A stretch of DNA of 64,000 bases from Novosphingobium sp. KA1 (GCF_017309955.1 NZ_CP021247.1:3497001-3561000), one strand, 5' to 3'; positions 1 through 8,047 are shown, counted from the stretch's first letter. Numbers and translations are program-made. The notes: generated from the letters alone by a model not told the origin.

Positions 1-455
1 AGATCCGCATGTTCGAAAGCGGCGCGATCCTGCTCTATCTCGGCGAACAGAACGCGCACCTGCTGCCCACGGCCCCGCAAGCGCGCTGGCAGGCGATCAC
101 CTGGCTGTTTGCCGCCGGCAACTCGGTCGAACCGGCGCTTGCCCACCTTAACGGGCTGGACCTGTTTTTCGCGCAGGAACCCTGGGCGGAGCAGGCCCGT
201 CCCGGCGCCGTCAAGCAGGCCCGGCGCAAGCTGGCCTCGCTCCAGAAGGCGCTGGGCGAGCGCGCGTGGCTGGCGGGCCCCTTCTCCATCGCCGACGTGC
301 TGATGGTCACCGTGCTGCGCCTGCTCGACCACACGGATGTCCTCGCCGAGTTCCCGGCCCTTGCCGCCTACAAGGCACGCGGCGAGGCCCGCCCCGCCTT
401 TGTCCGCGCGCTTGCCGAACAGCTTGAAGCCTACGCCGCCCCCACAGGAGAGTGA
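1..455 (+). CDS. Glutathione S-transferase, 5'-truncated by window edge
   Basis: This is the C-terminal two thirds of a soluble glutathione S-transferase. The open frame runs in from before base 1, so the ATG at 9 is internal. The first visible residues, ESGAILLYLGE, are the end of the thioredoxin-like domain where GSTs bind the gamma-glutamyl group. The rest is the all-helical domain, including the SIAD segment that matches the conserved (S/T)xxD helix cap of the GST core. The catalytic Ser/Cys/Tyr is outside the window, so class and substrate are unknown. It is followed 20 bases later by the DUF1428 gene and is the first of three GST genes in this cluster. Confidence 0.85.
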   Translation, partial: IRMFESGAILLYLGEQNAHLLPTAPQARWQAITWLFAAGNSVEPALAHLNGLDLFFAQEPWAEQARPGAVKQARRKLASLQKALGERAWLAGPFSIADVLMVTVLRLLDHTDVLAEFPALAAYKARGEARPAFVRALAEQLEAYAAPTGE

Positions 456-475
456 GCCCCACAGGAGATACAGCC

Positions 476-847
476 ATGGCCTATGTCGACGGTTTCGTGA
501 TCCCCGTACCGGTTGCAAGCAAGGACCGGTTCATCGCCCACGCGCGTGAATTCGACGACTATTTCATCGAATATGGCGCCATCCGCGTCTGGGAATGCTG
601 GGGCGACGACGTTCCCCACGGCAAGCAGACCGATTTCCATCGCGCCGTCGCCGCCAGGGAGGACGAGACGGTCTGCTTCAGCTGGATCGAATGGCCCGAC
701 AAGAAAACCCGCGACCGCCAGATGGGCCTGCTCGGCGAACTGATGAAAAACGACCCGCGCTTCGACCCGCAGACCAATCCGCCCCCGTTCGACGGCGCCC
801 GGATGATCTTCGGCGGGTTCCAGCGCGTCGTCGCGGTGGGAGAATGA
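476..847 (+). CDS. DUF1428 family protein (YbaA-like)
   Basis: A 123-residue cytoplasmic protein of the DUF1428/YbaA family, a small alpha+beta barrel family of unknown function. It starts MAYVDGFVIPVP and contains the conserved W-x-D-K-x-x-R-D region (WPDKKTRDRQM). The ATG at 476 is preceded by GGAGAT at 463-468 with good spacing, so it is preferred over the in-frame GTG at 452. It lies between a GST and a VOC gene in the same operon, which hints at reactive-metabolite handling but proves nothing. Confidence 0.8.
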   Translation: MAYVDGFVIPVPVASKDRFIAHAREFDDYFIEYGAIRVWECWGDDVPHGKQTDFHRAVAAREDETVCFSWIEWPDKKTRDRQMGLLGELMKNDPRFDPQTNPPPFDGARMIFGGFQRVVAVGE

Positions 848-849
848 CG

Positions 850-1683
850 ATGGGCAACCCGGTCGGCAGCTTCATCTGGTACGAGCTTCTCACCAGCGAC
901 ATCGACGGCGCCGCCGTCTTCTACAAGGCGGTGGTCGGCTGGACGATCTCGGCCGATGCCTATCCTGATGCCGAGGACATGAACTACCGCATGATCGGCC
1001 GCGACGACGGCGGCATGGCCGGCGGTGCGATGGAGATCACGCAGGACATGGCAATGGGCGGCGCCCGCCCTTGCTGGCTGCCCTATCTCGCGGTCGACGA
1101 CGTCGATGCCGAAGTCCATGCGATCGTCGCTGCCGGCGGGCAAGAGCGGCTTCCCGCCTTCGACCTGCCGGTCGGCCGCATCGCCATGGTCGCCGATCCG
1201 CAAGGCGTGCCGATCTACCTGATGAAGCCGGTGTCTCCCGCCGGACAATCACTGTCCAGCGATGGCCAGGAACAGGACAATGCCGGCTCCGTCAGCGATG
1301 TCTTTTCCGCCACCGAGCCCCAGCACGTGCGCTGGAACGAACTCGCCAGCCCCGACCAGGCCGCCTCCATGGCCTTCTATGCCAGGCACTTCGGCTTCAC
1401 GTTCAACGAGAAGATGTCGATGGGCGACATGGGCGACTACTGCTTCATCGGCCACCACGGACAGACGCTCGGCGCGATCATGCAGCGGCAGAGCGACCAG
1501 CAACCGGCAATGTGGCTGTTCTACTTCGGCGTCCCCTCCATAACCGCGGCAAAGGCGGCGATCGAGGCCCATGGCGGAACCGTGCTGATGGGGCCGCACG
1601 AAGTCCCCGGCGGCGAGTGGATCATTGTTGCCATGGACCCGCAAGGGGCAGGTTTCGGTGTTGTCGGACCCAAGGGCGCTTGA
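850..1683 (+). CDS. Two-domain VOC (glyoxalase/bleomycin-resistance superfamily) protein
   Basis: A protein of about 277 residues built from two successive VOC modules. Each opens with the typical beta-alpha pattern: FIWYELLTSDIDGAAVFY near the N-terminus and VRWNELASPDQAASMAFY in the second half. It ends in GFGVVGPKG as in Cfp30B-like hydrolase/antigen proteins. Such proteins form one metal or ligand site from paired modules; the reaction here is unknown. The upstream stop overlaps an ATG at 844 (ATGA), but GGGAG at 838-842 is better spaced for the ATG at 850. An 88-base gap with a promoter-like sequence follows. Confidence 0.82.
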   Translation: MGNPVGSFIWYELLTSDIDGAAVFYKAVVGWTISADAYPDAEDMNYRMIGRDDGGMAGGAMEITQDMAMGGARPCWLPYLAVDDVDAEVHAIVAAGGQERLPAFDLPVGRIAMVADPQGVPIYLMKPVSPAGQSLSSDGQEQDNAGSVSDVFSATEPQHVRWNELASPDQAASMAFYARHFGFTFNEKMSMGDMGDYCFIGHHGQTLGAIMQRQSDQQPAMWLFYFGVPSITAAKAAIEAHGGTVLMGPHEVPGGEWIIVAMDPQGAGFGVVGPKGA

Positions 1684-1707
1684 TGCGGGCAGCCCGTCGA
1701 TCATGGC

Positions 1708-1741
1708 TTGACGGCGGGCATTTGTTCCATAATTGTTCCAT
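1708..1741 (+). promoter_or_regulatory. Candidate promoter and 9-bp direct repeat before the second GST gene
   Basis: The only sizeable gap in the GST cluster holds TTGACG at 1708-1713 and the AT-rich CATAAT/TAATTG at 1728-1735. It also has a direct repeat, TTGTTCCAT, at 1722-1730 and 1733-1741, with an 11-base period. This could be an internal promoter with a regulator site. The -35/-10 spacing is short of ideal, so this is tentative. Confidence 0.35.
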
Positions 1742-1771
1742 CGAGGACATGGACTGCGAGGAGCACCGGGA

Positions 1772-2398
1772 ATGGCAGACTACACCTTCTACACCAATCC
1801 CATGTCGCGCGGCCAGATCGCCCGCTGGGCCCTCCACGAAGCCGGTGCGAACTACGATCAGGTGATTGTCGAGTGGAAGGAAAAGCCCGCAGGCTTCCTC
1901 GACATCAACCCGATGGGCAAAGTGCCCACGCTTGTCCATCATGCCGATAGCGGCGACCGGGTGGTGACCGAAGCCGCCGCAATCTGCCTCTACCTGGCCG
2001 AGATGAACCCTGAAGCCGGCCTCCTGCCCAGCGAAACCGAAATGGCCGACTATCTGCGCTGGACCTTCTTCGCCTCGGGGCCGGTCGAACAGGCGGTCAT
2101 GTCGCGCCACTTCAACAGCGAACCCTCTCCCGAACAGGAAATGATGGCCGGCTGGGGCAGCTTCGAGCGCACGATGAACACGCTGGAAAAGCACCTCGAA
2201 GGGCGTGACTGGGTCTGCGGCGCACGTTTCACGATGGCGGACGTCTATGTCGGCAGCGCGGTGGACTGGGGGCTGACATTCGGCACGATGCCGCCGCGCC
2301 CTGCTTTTGTTGCCTATGCCGAACGGCTTCAGGCCCGCGACGCCTACAAGGCCGCGAAGGCGGTGGACAACACGCTGATTGCCGAGATGAAAAAATGA
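1772..2398 (+). CDS. Glutathione S-transferase
   Basis: A complete 208-residue GST. The N-terminal thioredoxin fold has YTFYTNPMSRGQIARW with a candidate catalytic serine at residue 12, the INPMGKVPTL loop with the cis-proline before the glutathione site, and TEAAAICLYLAE for gamma-glutamyl binding. The helical domain carries FTMADVYVG, matching the (S/T)xxD cap. Start ATG 1772 follows a GGGA motif and matches the usual GST N-terminus; an in-frame upstream GTG-type start would add non-homologous residues. Its stop overlaps the next gene's start by 4 bases, so translation is probably coupled. Confidence 0.88.
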   Translation: MADYTFYTNPMSRGQIARWALHEAGANYDQVIVEWKEKPAGFLDINPMGKVPTLVHHADSGDRVVTEAAAICLYLAEMNPEAGLLPSETEMADYLRWTFFASGPVEQAVMSRHFNSEPSPEQEMMAGWGSFERTMNTLEKHLEGRDWVCGARFTMADVYVGSAVDWGLTFGTMPPRPAFVAYAERLQARDAYKAAKAVDNTLIAEMKK

Positions 2399-2898
2399 CC
2401 GCGCCGGCACCTCGGGCCAAGAACCGGATCTGCCTGTGGTATGACGGCGCGGCGCAGGAAGCGGCAAACTTCTACGCCGGCGTGTTTCCCGATACTTTCG
2501 TCACCGCGGTGACCCGCTCACCCGCCGACTATCCCGACGGCAAGGCAGGTGATGTACTCACCGTCGAGTTCTCGGTGATGGGGATCGCGTGCCTCGGCCT
2601 CAACGGCGGCCCCGCCTTTCCGCATAGCGAGGCCTTCTCGTTTCAGGTGGAGACCGAAACACAGGAAGAGACCGACCGCTACTGGAACGCCATCGTCGGC
2701 AATGGCGGCGCGGAGAGCATGTGCGGCTGGTGCAAGGACAAGTGGGGCCTGTCGTGGCAGATCACACCCAGAGCCCTGTCGGACGCCCTCACAAATCCTG
2801 ATCGCGCCGCCTCCAAGCGGGCGATGGAAGCGATGATGACGATGCGCAAGATCGACATAGCCGCCATCGAAGCCGCACTGGCAGGAACCTCCGCATGA
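2395..2898 (+). CDS. VOC family protein, PhnB / 3-demethylubiquinone methyltransferase-like fold
   Basis: A 167-residue single-module VOC protein of the PhnB-like group, often annotated as 3-demethylubiquinone-9 3-methyltransferase domain although it is not a methyltransferase. Diagnostic segments are the opening CLWYDGAAQEAANFYAGVFP, the GDVLTVEF and GLNGGP strands, and GWCKDKWGLSWQITP near residue 120. Starts at ATG 2395 (ATGA overlap with the GST stop) and overlaps the next GST by 4 bases. Substrate unknown; an epoxide or quinone adduct would suit the GST neighbourhood, but that is inference. Confidence 0.85.
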   Translation: MTAPAPRAKNRICLWYDGAAQEAANFYAGVFPDTFVTAVTRSPADYPDGKAGDVLTVEFSVMGIACLGLNGGPAFPHSEAFSFQVETETQEETDRYWNAIVGNGGAESMCGWCKDKWGLSWQITPRALSDALTNPDRAASKRAMEAMMTMRKIDIAAIEAALAGTSA

Positions 2899-3560
2899 AT
2901 CCCGGCCCCAGCCTCGAACTCTTTGGCCATCCCTTCTCGTCCTACACCTGGAAGGTGCTGATCGCGCTCTACGCCTACGAGGTGCCATTCACGTTCCGCC
3001 TGGTCGGCCCCGACCATCCGGAAAACGTCGAAGTGGTCCAGACCGCGGGGCCGCAAGGCAAGTTCCCGGTGCTGCGCGATGGCGAGAACCTGCTCTTCGA
3101 AACGACGTCGATCCTCGAATACCTCGACCGCCATCATATCGGCGCAGGCACGCTGATCCCGGAAGACCCCGATGCCGCCACCGCAATCCGCATGCTCGAC
3201 CGGGTCTTCGACAATTACGTGATGAACGTGATGCAGGTGGTCGTGGACGAACATATCCGCTCGCCCGATACGCCGGACATGGCCCGCTGCACCGAAGCGC
3301 GTGGCCGGCTCGAACGCAGCTACGCCTGGCTGGAAGGCTGGCTGCAGTTCTATCCGGCAATGGACCATGTCACGCTGATCGAATGCGCGGCGGCGCCTTC
3401 GCTGTTCTATGCCGACTGGGTCCACCCGATCCCCGAAGAACTGCCCCGCCTGCGGCAATGGCGTGCGCATCTGCTGGCCCTGCCCCCGGTTGCGCGCTGC
3501 GTGGACGATGCCCGCCCGTACCGCTCCTACTTCCCGCTCGGAGCGCCCGACCGCGACTGA
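2895..3560 (+). CDS. Glutathione S-transferase
   Basis: A 221-residue GST, the third of the cluster. The N-terminal domain reads LELFGHPFSSYTWKVLIALY, with Ser/Tyr candidates at the position where GSTs activate glutathione. GPQGKFPVL supplies the cis-proline loop and FETTSILEYLDRHH the gamma-glutamyl-binding ES/TS region. The C-terminal domain is helical and ends in SYFPLG. It differs clearly from the 1772 gene, so it is not a recent tandem copy. Translationally coupled to the VOC gene upstream by an ATGA overlap. Confidence 0.88.
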   Translation: MNPGPSLELFGHPFSSYTWKVLIALYAYEVPFTFRLVGPDHPENVEVVQTAGPQGKFPVLRDGENLLFETTSILEYLDRHHIGAGTLIPEDPDAATAIRMLDRVFDNYVMNVMQVVVDEHIRSPDTPDMARCTEARGRLERSYAWLEGWLQFYPAMDHVTLIECAAAPSLFYADWVHPIPEELPRLRQWRAHLLALPPVARCVDDARPYRSYFPLGAPDRD

Positions 3561-3582
3561 CACCACATTCGGAGAGATGCCT

Positions 3583-4041
3583 GTGAGCGCGACCAACCAC
3601 GAACTGTCGATCACCCGCCATATCGACGCGCCTGTCGCCGAAGTCTGGGAGGTTCTCGCCAACCGGCAGGAGGAATGGTGGTGCCCCCGGCCCTGGCGCG
3701 TCGAAGTGGACGAGCAGGACAAGCGCCCCGGCGGCGTCTGCCACATGACGATGTACGGCCCCGAAGGCGAAGTCGCGCCGCAGAACGGTATCTATCTCGC
3801 CTACGACGAAGGTCGCCGTTTCGTCACGACCGACGCCGTGACCGGCGAGTTCCAGCCATCCGGCCCCTTCATGATCGGCATCTGGGAAGTCGAACCCGAA
3901 GGCAGCGGCACCCGCTACACCGCCCGCGCCCGCCACTGGAACGCCGAAACCATGCAGCAACACGCGGACATGGGCTTTGAACAGGGCTGGTCGGCCTGCG
4001 CCGATCAGCTTGCCGAAATCTGCGAAGGCAAAGTCTCTTGA
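3583..4041 (+). CDS. SRPBCC (START/AHSA1-like) domain protein
   Basis: A protein of about 152 residues with the helix-grip SRPBCC fold. The sequence DAPVAEVWEVLANRQEEWW is the usual N-terminal helix of the AHSA1/polyketide-cyclase-like group, followed by alternating beta strands and a long C-terminal helix (MGFEQGWSACADQLAEI). Such proteins bind hydrophobic ligands. GTG 3583 is chosen because GGAGAG at 3571-3576 has correct spacing to it; ATG 3577 directly abuts the Shine-Dalgarno. The stop overlaps the TTG start of the GFA gene by 4 bases. Confidence 0.75.
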   Translation: MSATNHELSITRHIDAPVAEVWEVLANRQEEWWCPRPWRVEVDEQDKRPGGVCHMTMYGPEGEVAPQNGIYLAYDEGRRFVTTDAVTGEFQPSGPFMIGIWEVEPEGSGTRYTARARHWNAETMQQHADMGFEQGWSACADQLAEICEGKVS

Positions 4042-4523
4042 GCGAGGGCGCCGAAGGCGGCTGCACCTGCGGTCAGGTCCGCTACCGGTTGCTGGACGAC
4101 CCCATCGTTGTCCACTGCTGCCATTGCCGCTGGTGCCAGCGCGAAACCGGCAGTGCCTTCGCCCTCAACGCGGTGATCGAGGCGGACCGGGTGGAACTGG
4201 TCGGCAAGACCGCACCGGAACGCATCGAGACGCCGTCGCTCAGCGGCAAGGGGCAGGCGATCCTGCGCTGCCCCGCCTGCAAGGTCGCGCTCTGGAGCCA
4301 CTACGGCGGCGCGGGCGACAGGGCTGCTTACGTACGCGTCGGCACGCTGGATAATCCCGACACATTCCCGCCCGACGTGCATATCTTCACGGGGAGCAGG
4401 CAACCATGGGTCGTGCTCCCCGAACGGGCCGAACAGTACGAAGTGTTCTATTCCGGCAAGGACGTGGTGCGGATCTACGGCGACAATGCGGCGGCCCGCT
4501 GGAAAGTCCTGCGCAGCGGCTGA
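4038..4523 (+). CDS. GFA family protein (glutathione-dependent formaldehyde-activating enzyme-like)
   Basis: A 161-residue Mss4-like zinc protein of the GFA family. Zinc ligands are visible in CTCGQVRY near the N-terminus, HCCHCRWCQRETGSAF around residues 26-41, and RCPACK near residue 76. The founding member (Gfa) was proposed to condense formaldehyde with glutathione; many relatives have unknown roles. Start is TTG 4038, overlapping the previous stop; no ATG or GTG lies near the conserved N-terminus. The stop at 4523 directly abuts the stop of the convergent J-domain gene. The GSTs nearby agree with a glutathione-linked function. Confidence 0.82.
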   Translation: MSEGAEGGCTCGQVRYRLLDDPIVVHCCHCRWCQRETGSAFALNAVIEADRVELVGKTAPERIETPSLSGKGQAILRCPACKVALWSHYGGAGDRAAYVRVGTLDNPDTFPPDVHIFTGSRQPWVVLPERAEQYEVFYSGKDVVRIYGDNAAARWKVLRSG

Positions 4524-5126
4524 TCAGGTGAAGGCGCTGGCCTTGTTGAGCAGCTGATAGGCCTCGACCACCGATTGCAGCCTGCTTGCATGGCCATGAT
4601 CACCGCCGTTGTGGTCCGGGTGATACTGGCGCAGCAGCCGCGTGTAGCGCAGGCGCAAAGTCTTGCGATCAATGCTGCCGTCCAGCCCCAGCACCCCCAG
4701 CGCACGGCGCTCGTCCGGCGTGAAGCGGGCGTTTTGCGGGTGCATATCCGCCTTCATGTCGGCCTGACGCTGACGCATATGCGCCCTTGCCCGCCCGCTG
4801 ATCGCATCCAGCGGATCGGCGAAATCGGCCCATTTCGGCGCCCCGTCCACCCCCGCATCGGGCCGGAACGCGCGCGTCTGCGTCTCCCAGCCATGCAGCG
4901 GCGACTGCGCCCGGAAGATCTCTTCCGCGCTCATGCCGTCGAAATAGTCGTATCCCGAATTGAACTCGCGCACATGGTCGAGGCAGAACCAGCGATAATC
5001 GCCCGGCCCGTCGAAACTGGGCGTGCGCCCGCCCGGCGCGCGGAACTCGCCCGCCTCGTCGCACCCCGGCCAACTGCACACGCGCCCGCCGGATTCGACC
5101 CTTCCATGAAATCTAGAATGTCTCAC
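4524..5126 (-). CDS. J-domain (DnaJ-like) protein with C-terminal J domain
   Basis: A protein of about 200 residues. The N-terminal part has paired cysteines (CSWPGCDEAGEFRAP and WFCLDHV) that may bind metal. The J domain is at the C-terminus, about residues 140-197, with the HPD motif in RLLRQYHPDHNGGD, which stimulates Hsp70 ATPase. This layout is common in alphaproteobacterial J-proteins and differs from DnaJ itself, which has an N-terminal J domain. The GTG at 5126 is chosen: the conserved RHSRFHGRVES follows, GGAAG precedes it, and upstream frame residues look non-coding. Divergent from bolA with only 30 bases between starts. Confidence 0.82.
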   Translation of the reverse strand: MRHSRFHGRVESGGRVCSWPGCDEAGEFRAPGGRTPSFDGPGDYRWFCLDHVREFNSGYDYFDGMSAEEIFRAQSPLHGWETQTRAFRPDAGVDGAPKWADFADPLDAISGRARAHMRQRQADMKADMHPQNARFTPDERRALGVLGLDGSIDRKTLRLRYTRLLRQYHPDHNGGDHGHASRLQSVVEAYQLLNKASAFT

Positions 5127-5156
5127 CGGCTTCCAGATGGGGGATCGAGCGCCTAA

Positions 5157-5438
5157 ATGGAAGCCATGAACGGACCACTCGAACAGGAAATGCGGCAACT
5201 GCTGGTCGCCGCCTTCGCCCCCACGCAGCTTGACGTGATCAACGATTCCGCCACGCACCGCGGCCATTCCGGTGATGACGGCAGCGGCGAATCGCACTTC
5301 ACGATTGCGATCGAAAGCCCTGCCTTTACCGGCGTCTCGCGCCTCCAGCGCCAGCGCCTCGTCAACGCCGCGCTCGGCGACATTCCCGGCAACCGCGTCC
5401 ACGCCGTCGCCATCAAGGCCCGCGCGCCGGGAGAGTAA
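5157..5438 (+). CDS. bolA: BolA family protein
   Basis: A 93-residue BolA-like protein. BolA proteins pair with monothiol glutaredoxins around an Fe-S cluster and take part in iron and morphology control. Family marks are ATHRGHSGDDGSGESHF around residues 30-48, containing conserved histidines of the class II KH-like fold, and SRLQRQRLVNAALGD (the FTGVSRLxRxRxV core). Start ATG 5157 has a GGGGGA run about 12 bases upstream. The bolA/J-protein divergent pair is common in alphaproteobacteria. Confidence 0.9.
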   Translation: MEAMNGPLEQEMRQLLVAAFAPTQLDVINDSATHRGHSGDDGSGESHFTIAIESPAFTGVSRLQRQRLVNAALGDIPGNRVHAVAIKARAPGE

Positions 5439-5453
5439 GCACTTGGATTTGGC

Positions 5454-5550
5454 GGTACCAGCCCGCTCCCGCTCGGTCCCCTATCAGGTGACCAGATTGG
5501 GGAGCGGGCTGGCACCGGCCACAAGAGTGTCCAACGGGCATTTTTCAAAC
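5454..5550. repeat. Intergenic palindromic element, copy 1
   Basis: Between bolA and hisG lies a 17-bp inverted repeat (arms 5454-5470 and 5500-5516, one mismatch; core CCAGCCCGCTCCC) with a 29-base loop. It is followed at 5534-5550 by ACGGGCATTTTTCAAAC. Both parts recur, the second as an exact reverse complement, in the longer element at 19786-19924. So this is a dispersed composite repeat that could act as a hairpin terminator or mRNA stabiliser after bolA. Confidence 0.8.
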
Positions 5551-5612
5551 CGGCACGCTCCGGTTTTATCGCCGGTTGCCCTTTTCGCGCTCCCAGCCTA
5601 CATGCGCGCACC

Positions 5613-6269
5613 ATGCCGACACCCTTGATCTTTGCCGTGCCTAAGGGCCGAATCCTCGACGAAGCGCTGCCGCTGATGGCGCACGCCGGCGTGGTGCCCG
5701 AGGCGGAGTTCCACGACAAGAAGTCGCGCGCGCTCTCTTTTGCGTGCGAGAACAGCGACATGCGCCTGATCCGCGTGCGCGCGTTCGACGTCGCGACCTT
5801 CGTGGCCCATGGCGCGGCGCAAGTCGGCATCGTCGGTTCCGACGTGGTGGAAGAGTTCGCCTACCCCGATCTCTACGCCCCGGTTGATCTCGATATCGGC
5901 CACTGCCGCCTCTCGGTTGCCGAGCGCGAAGGCGAACAGGGCGGCGCCCTGCCCTCGCACTTGCGGGTGGCCAGCAAGTATCCGAACCTGACGCGCAAGC
6001 ACTACGAGAAGCTCGGCGTGCAGGCCGAAGTGGTGAAGCTGAACGGCGCGATGGAACTGGCGCCTTCGCTCGGCCTGTCGAGCCGCATCGTCGATCTCGT
6101 CTCCACGGGCCGCACCCTCAAGGAGAACGGCCTCGTCGAGACGAGCCGCATCCTCGACATTTCCGCGCGCCTGATCGTCAACCGCGCCGCCCTCAAGACC
6201 GACGAGCGTGTCGCCGCACTGGTCGATGCCTTCCGCGCACTCGTCGCCGAACGCAAGGTCGCCGCCTGA
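5613..6269 (+). CDS. hisG: ATP phosphoribosyltransferase, short form
   Basis: HisG catalyses the first step of histidine synthesis, joining PRPP and ATP. The 218-residue length and lack of a C-terminal ACT-like domain mark the short form, which in known systems needs the HisZ regulatory subunit. No hisZ is visible in this window, so it must be elsewhere. Seen motifs: [15 protein letters not shown] at the N-terminus, [10 protein letters not shown], and the PRPP-binding [14 protein letters not shown] near residue 160. The stop overlaps the start of hisD by one base, so the two are coupled. Confidence 0.95.
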   Translation: MPTPLIFAVPKGRILDEALPLMAHAGVVPEAEFHDKKSRALSFACENSDMRLIRVRAFDVATFVAHGAAQVGIVGSDVVEEFAYPDLYAPVDLDIGHCRLSVAEREGEQGGALPSHLRVASKYPNLTRKHYEKLGVQAEVVKLNGAMELAPSLGLSSRIVDLVSTGRTLKENGLVETSRILDISARLIVNRAALKTDERVAALVDAFRALVAERKVAA

Positions 6270-7558
6270 TGCAGCGTCTCTACAGCCAGGACGCGGGCTT
6301 CGCCGAAGCCTTCCGGCGCGTCGTTGCCGACCGCCGCGAGAGCGCCACCGATGTCGCCCGTGACGTCGCCGACATCCTCGCCGCCGTGCGGGAGCGCGGT
6401 GACGCGGCGCTGGCCGATTACACCGCGCGGTTCGACGGCCATGACCTCGACCAGACCGGCTGGCGCATCGACGCCGAAACCTGCCGCGCCGCGTTCGAAG
6501 CTCTCAAGCCCGAACTGCGCGAGGCGCTCGAACTCGCGGCGGAGCGCATCCGCGCCTATCACGCCGCCCAGCTTCCCGAGAACCGCGACTATACCGATGC
6601 CGCCGGTGTGCGCCTCGGTGCCGTGTGGCGCGCGGTCGACGCCGCCGGGCTCTATGTGCCGGGCGGCCGCGCGGCCTATCCTTCCTCGATGCTGATGAAC
6701 GCCATCCCCGCCAAAGTCGCGGGCGTCGAGCGTCTCGTCGTCGTCACGCCGACCCCCAAGGGCGAAGTCAATGCGCTTGTCCTTGCTGCCGCGCATCTTG
6801 CCGGTGTCGACGAAGTCTGGCGCGTGGGCGGTGCCCATGCCGTGGGCGCGCTGGCCTATGGCACCGAGCGGATCGCGCCCGTCGACGTCATCACCGGTCC
6901 CGGCAATGCCTGGGTGGCCGAAGCCAAGCGCCAGCTCTACGGCGTTGTCGGCATCGACATGGTGGCCGGGCCCAGCGAGATCCTCGTCATCGCGGATGCG
7001 AAGAACGAACCACGCCGCATCGCCGCCGACCTGCTGAGCCAGGCGGAGCACGATCCGACCTCGCAGTCGATCCTCATCACTGACGATGCCGGCTATGCCG
7101 ACGCCGTTGCCGAGGCGGTGGAGGTCGAACTCTCCGCCCTCGCCACCGAGGCGACCGCGCGCCAGTCGTGGAACGACTACGGCGTCATCGTCGTCGTCGA
7201 GAGCTTCGACGAGGCTCCGGCGCTGGCCGATGCCCTCGCCGCCGAACATGTCGAGATCGCCACCGACGATCCCGAAAGCCTGTTCCGCCGGATCCGCCAC
7301 GCCGGATCGGTGTTCCTGGGCCGCATGACCCCCGAAGCGGTGGGCGATTACGTCGCCGGTCCCAACCACGTGCTGCCCACCGGGCGCCGCGCGCGGTTTG
7401 CCTCGGGCCTTTCGGTCCTTGATTTCATGAAGCGCACCAGCTTCATCCAGCTCGATTCTGCGGCGCTTGAGGCCATTGGCCCCGCCGCCGTTGCCCTTGC
7501 CGATGCCGAAGGGCTTCCCGCGCACGCGCGCTCCATTTCCGTGAGACTTTCCCAATGA
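6269..7558 (+). CDS. hisD: Histidinol dehydrogenase
   Basis: HisD is the zinc- and NAD-dependent enzyme that oxidises L-histidinol to histidine in two steps. Its 429 residues match the family length. Conserved parts include GLYVPGGRAAYPSSMLMNA, VITGPGNAWVAEAKRQ, the zinc-ligand segment SQAEHDPTSQSILI, AEHVEIATDDPE with the catalytic Glu-His pair, GPNHVLPTGRRARFASGLS, and a C-terminal histidine in AHARSISVRLS. It overlaps hisG by 1 base and nusB by 4 (ATGA), giving a hisG-hisD-nusB operon. Confidence 0.96.
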   Translation: MQRLYSQDAGFAEAFRRVVADRRESATDVARDVADILAAVRERGDAALADYTARFDGHDLDQTGWRIDAETCRAAFEALKPELREALELAAERIRAYHAAQLPENRDYTDAAGVRLGAVWRAVDAAGLYVPGGRAAYPSSMLMNAIPAKVAGVERLVVVTPTPKGEVNALVLAAAHLAGVDEVWRVGGAHAVGALAYGTERIAPVDVITGPGNAWVAEAKRQLYGVVGIDMVAGPSEILVIADAKNEPRRIAADLLSQAEHDPTSQSILITDDAGYADAVAEAVEVELSALATEATARQSWNDYGVIVVVESFDEAPALADALAAEHVEIATDDPESLFRRIRHAGSVFLGRMTPEAVGDYVAGPNHVLPTGRRARFASGLSVLDFMKRTSFIQLDSAALEAIGPAAVALADAEGLPAHARSISVRLSQ

Positions 7559-8010
7559 GCAATCCCCAGCCCAATTCCAAGCAGGCCCGCTCGGCCGCCC
7601 GCCTTGCCGCCGTCCAGGCCCTCTACCAGTTTGAGATGGAAGGCACCGCGCAGGCCATCCTGCTCGACGAATTCCACCGCCACCGGCTTGGCGCGGAAAT
7701 CGACGAGGAGCAGTACGCCAAGGCCGAAGTCGCCTTCTTCGACGACGTGGTGAAGGGCGTGATCGCCCGCCGCGACGAGATCGACGAACTGCTCTCCGGC
7801 AAGCTGGCCGAAGGCTGGTCGCTCGCCCGTCTCGACAAGACCATGCTGCAGATCCTGCGCGCCGGCGTTTACGAACTGCTGGCCCGCCCCGACGTGCCGA
7901 CCGGCGCGGCGATCGGCGAATATCTCGACGTCGCCCACGCCTTCTTCGACGCGCGCGAGGCGAAGTTCGTCAACGGCGTGCTTGATGCCGTCGCCAAGGC
8001 CGTTCGCTGA
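7555..8010 (+). CDS. nusB: Transcription antitermination factor NusB
   Basis: NusB binds boxA RNA with NusE/S10 and supports rRNA antitermination. The 151-residue all-helical protein has the typical start SARLAAVQALYQFEMEG and the C-terminal signature LRAGVYELLARPDVPTGAAIGEYLDVAHAFF...FVNGVLDAVAK. It is expressed from the his operon by a 4-base overlap with hisD. A strong hairpin (8048-8073) follows before thiL. Confidence 0.95.
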   Translation: MSNPQPNSKQARSAARLAAVQALYQFEMEGTAQAILLDEFHRHRLGAEIDEEQYAKAEVAFFDDVVKGVIARRDEIDELLSGKLAEGWSLARLDKTMLQILRAGVYELLARPDVPTGAAIGEYLDVAHAFFDAREAKFVNGVLDAVAKAVR

Positions 8011-8047
8011 GCTTTTTGCGCAGCATCAGCGCCCACACCCGATCTCG

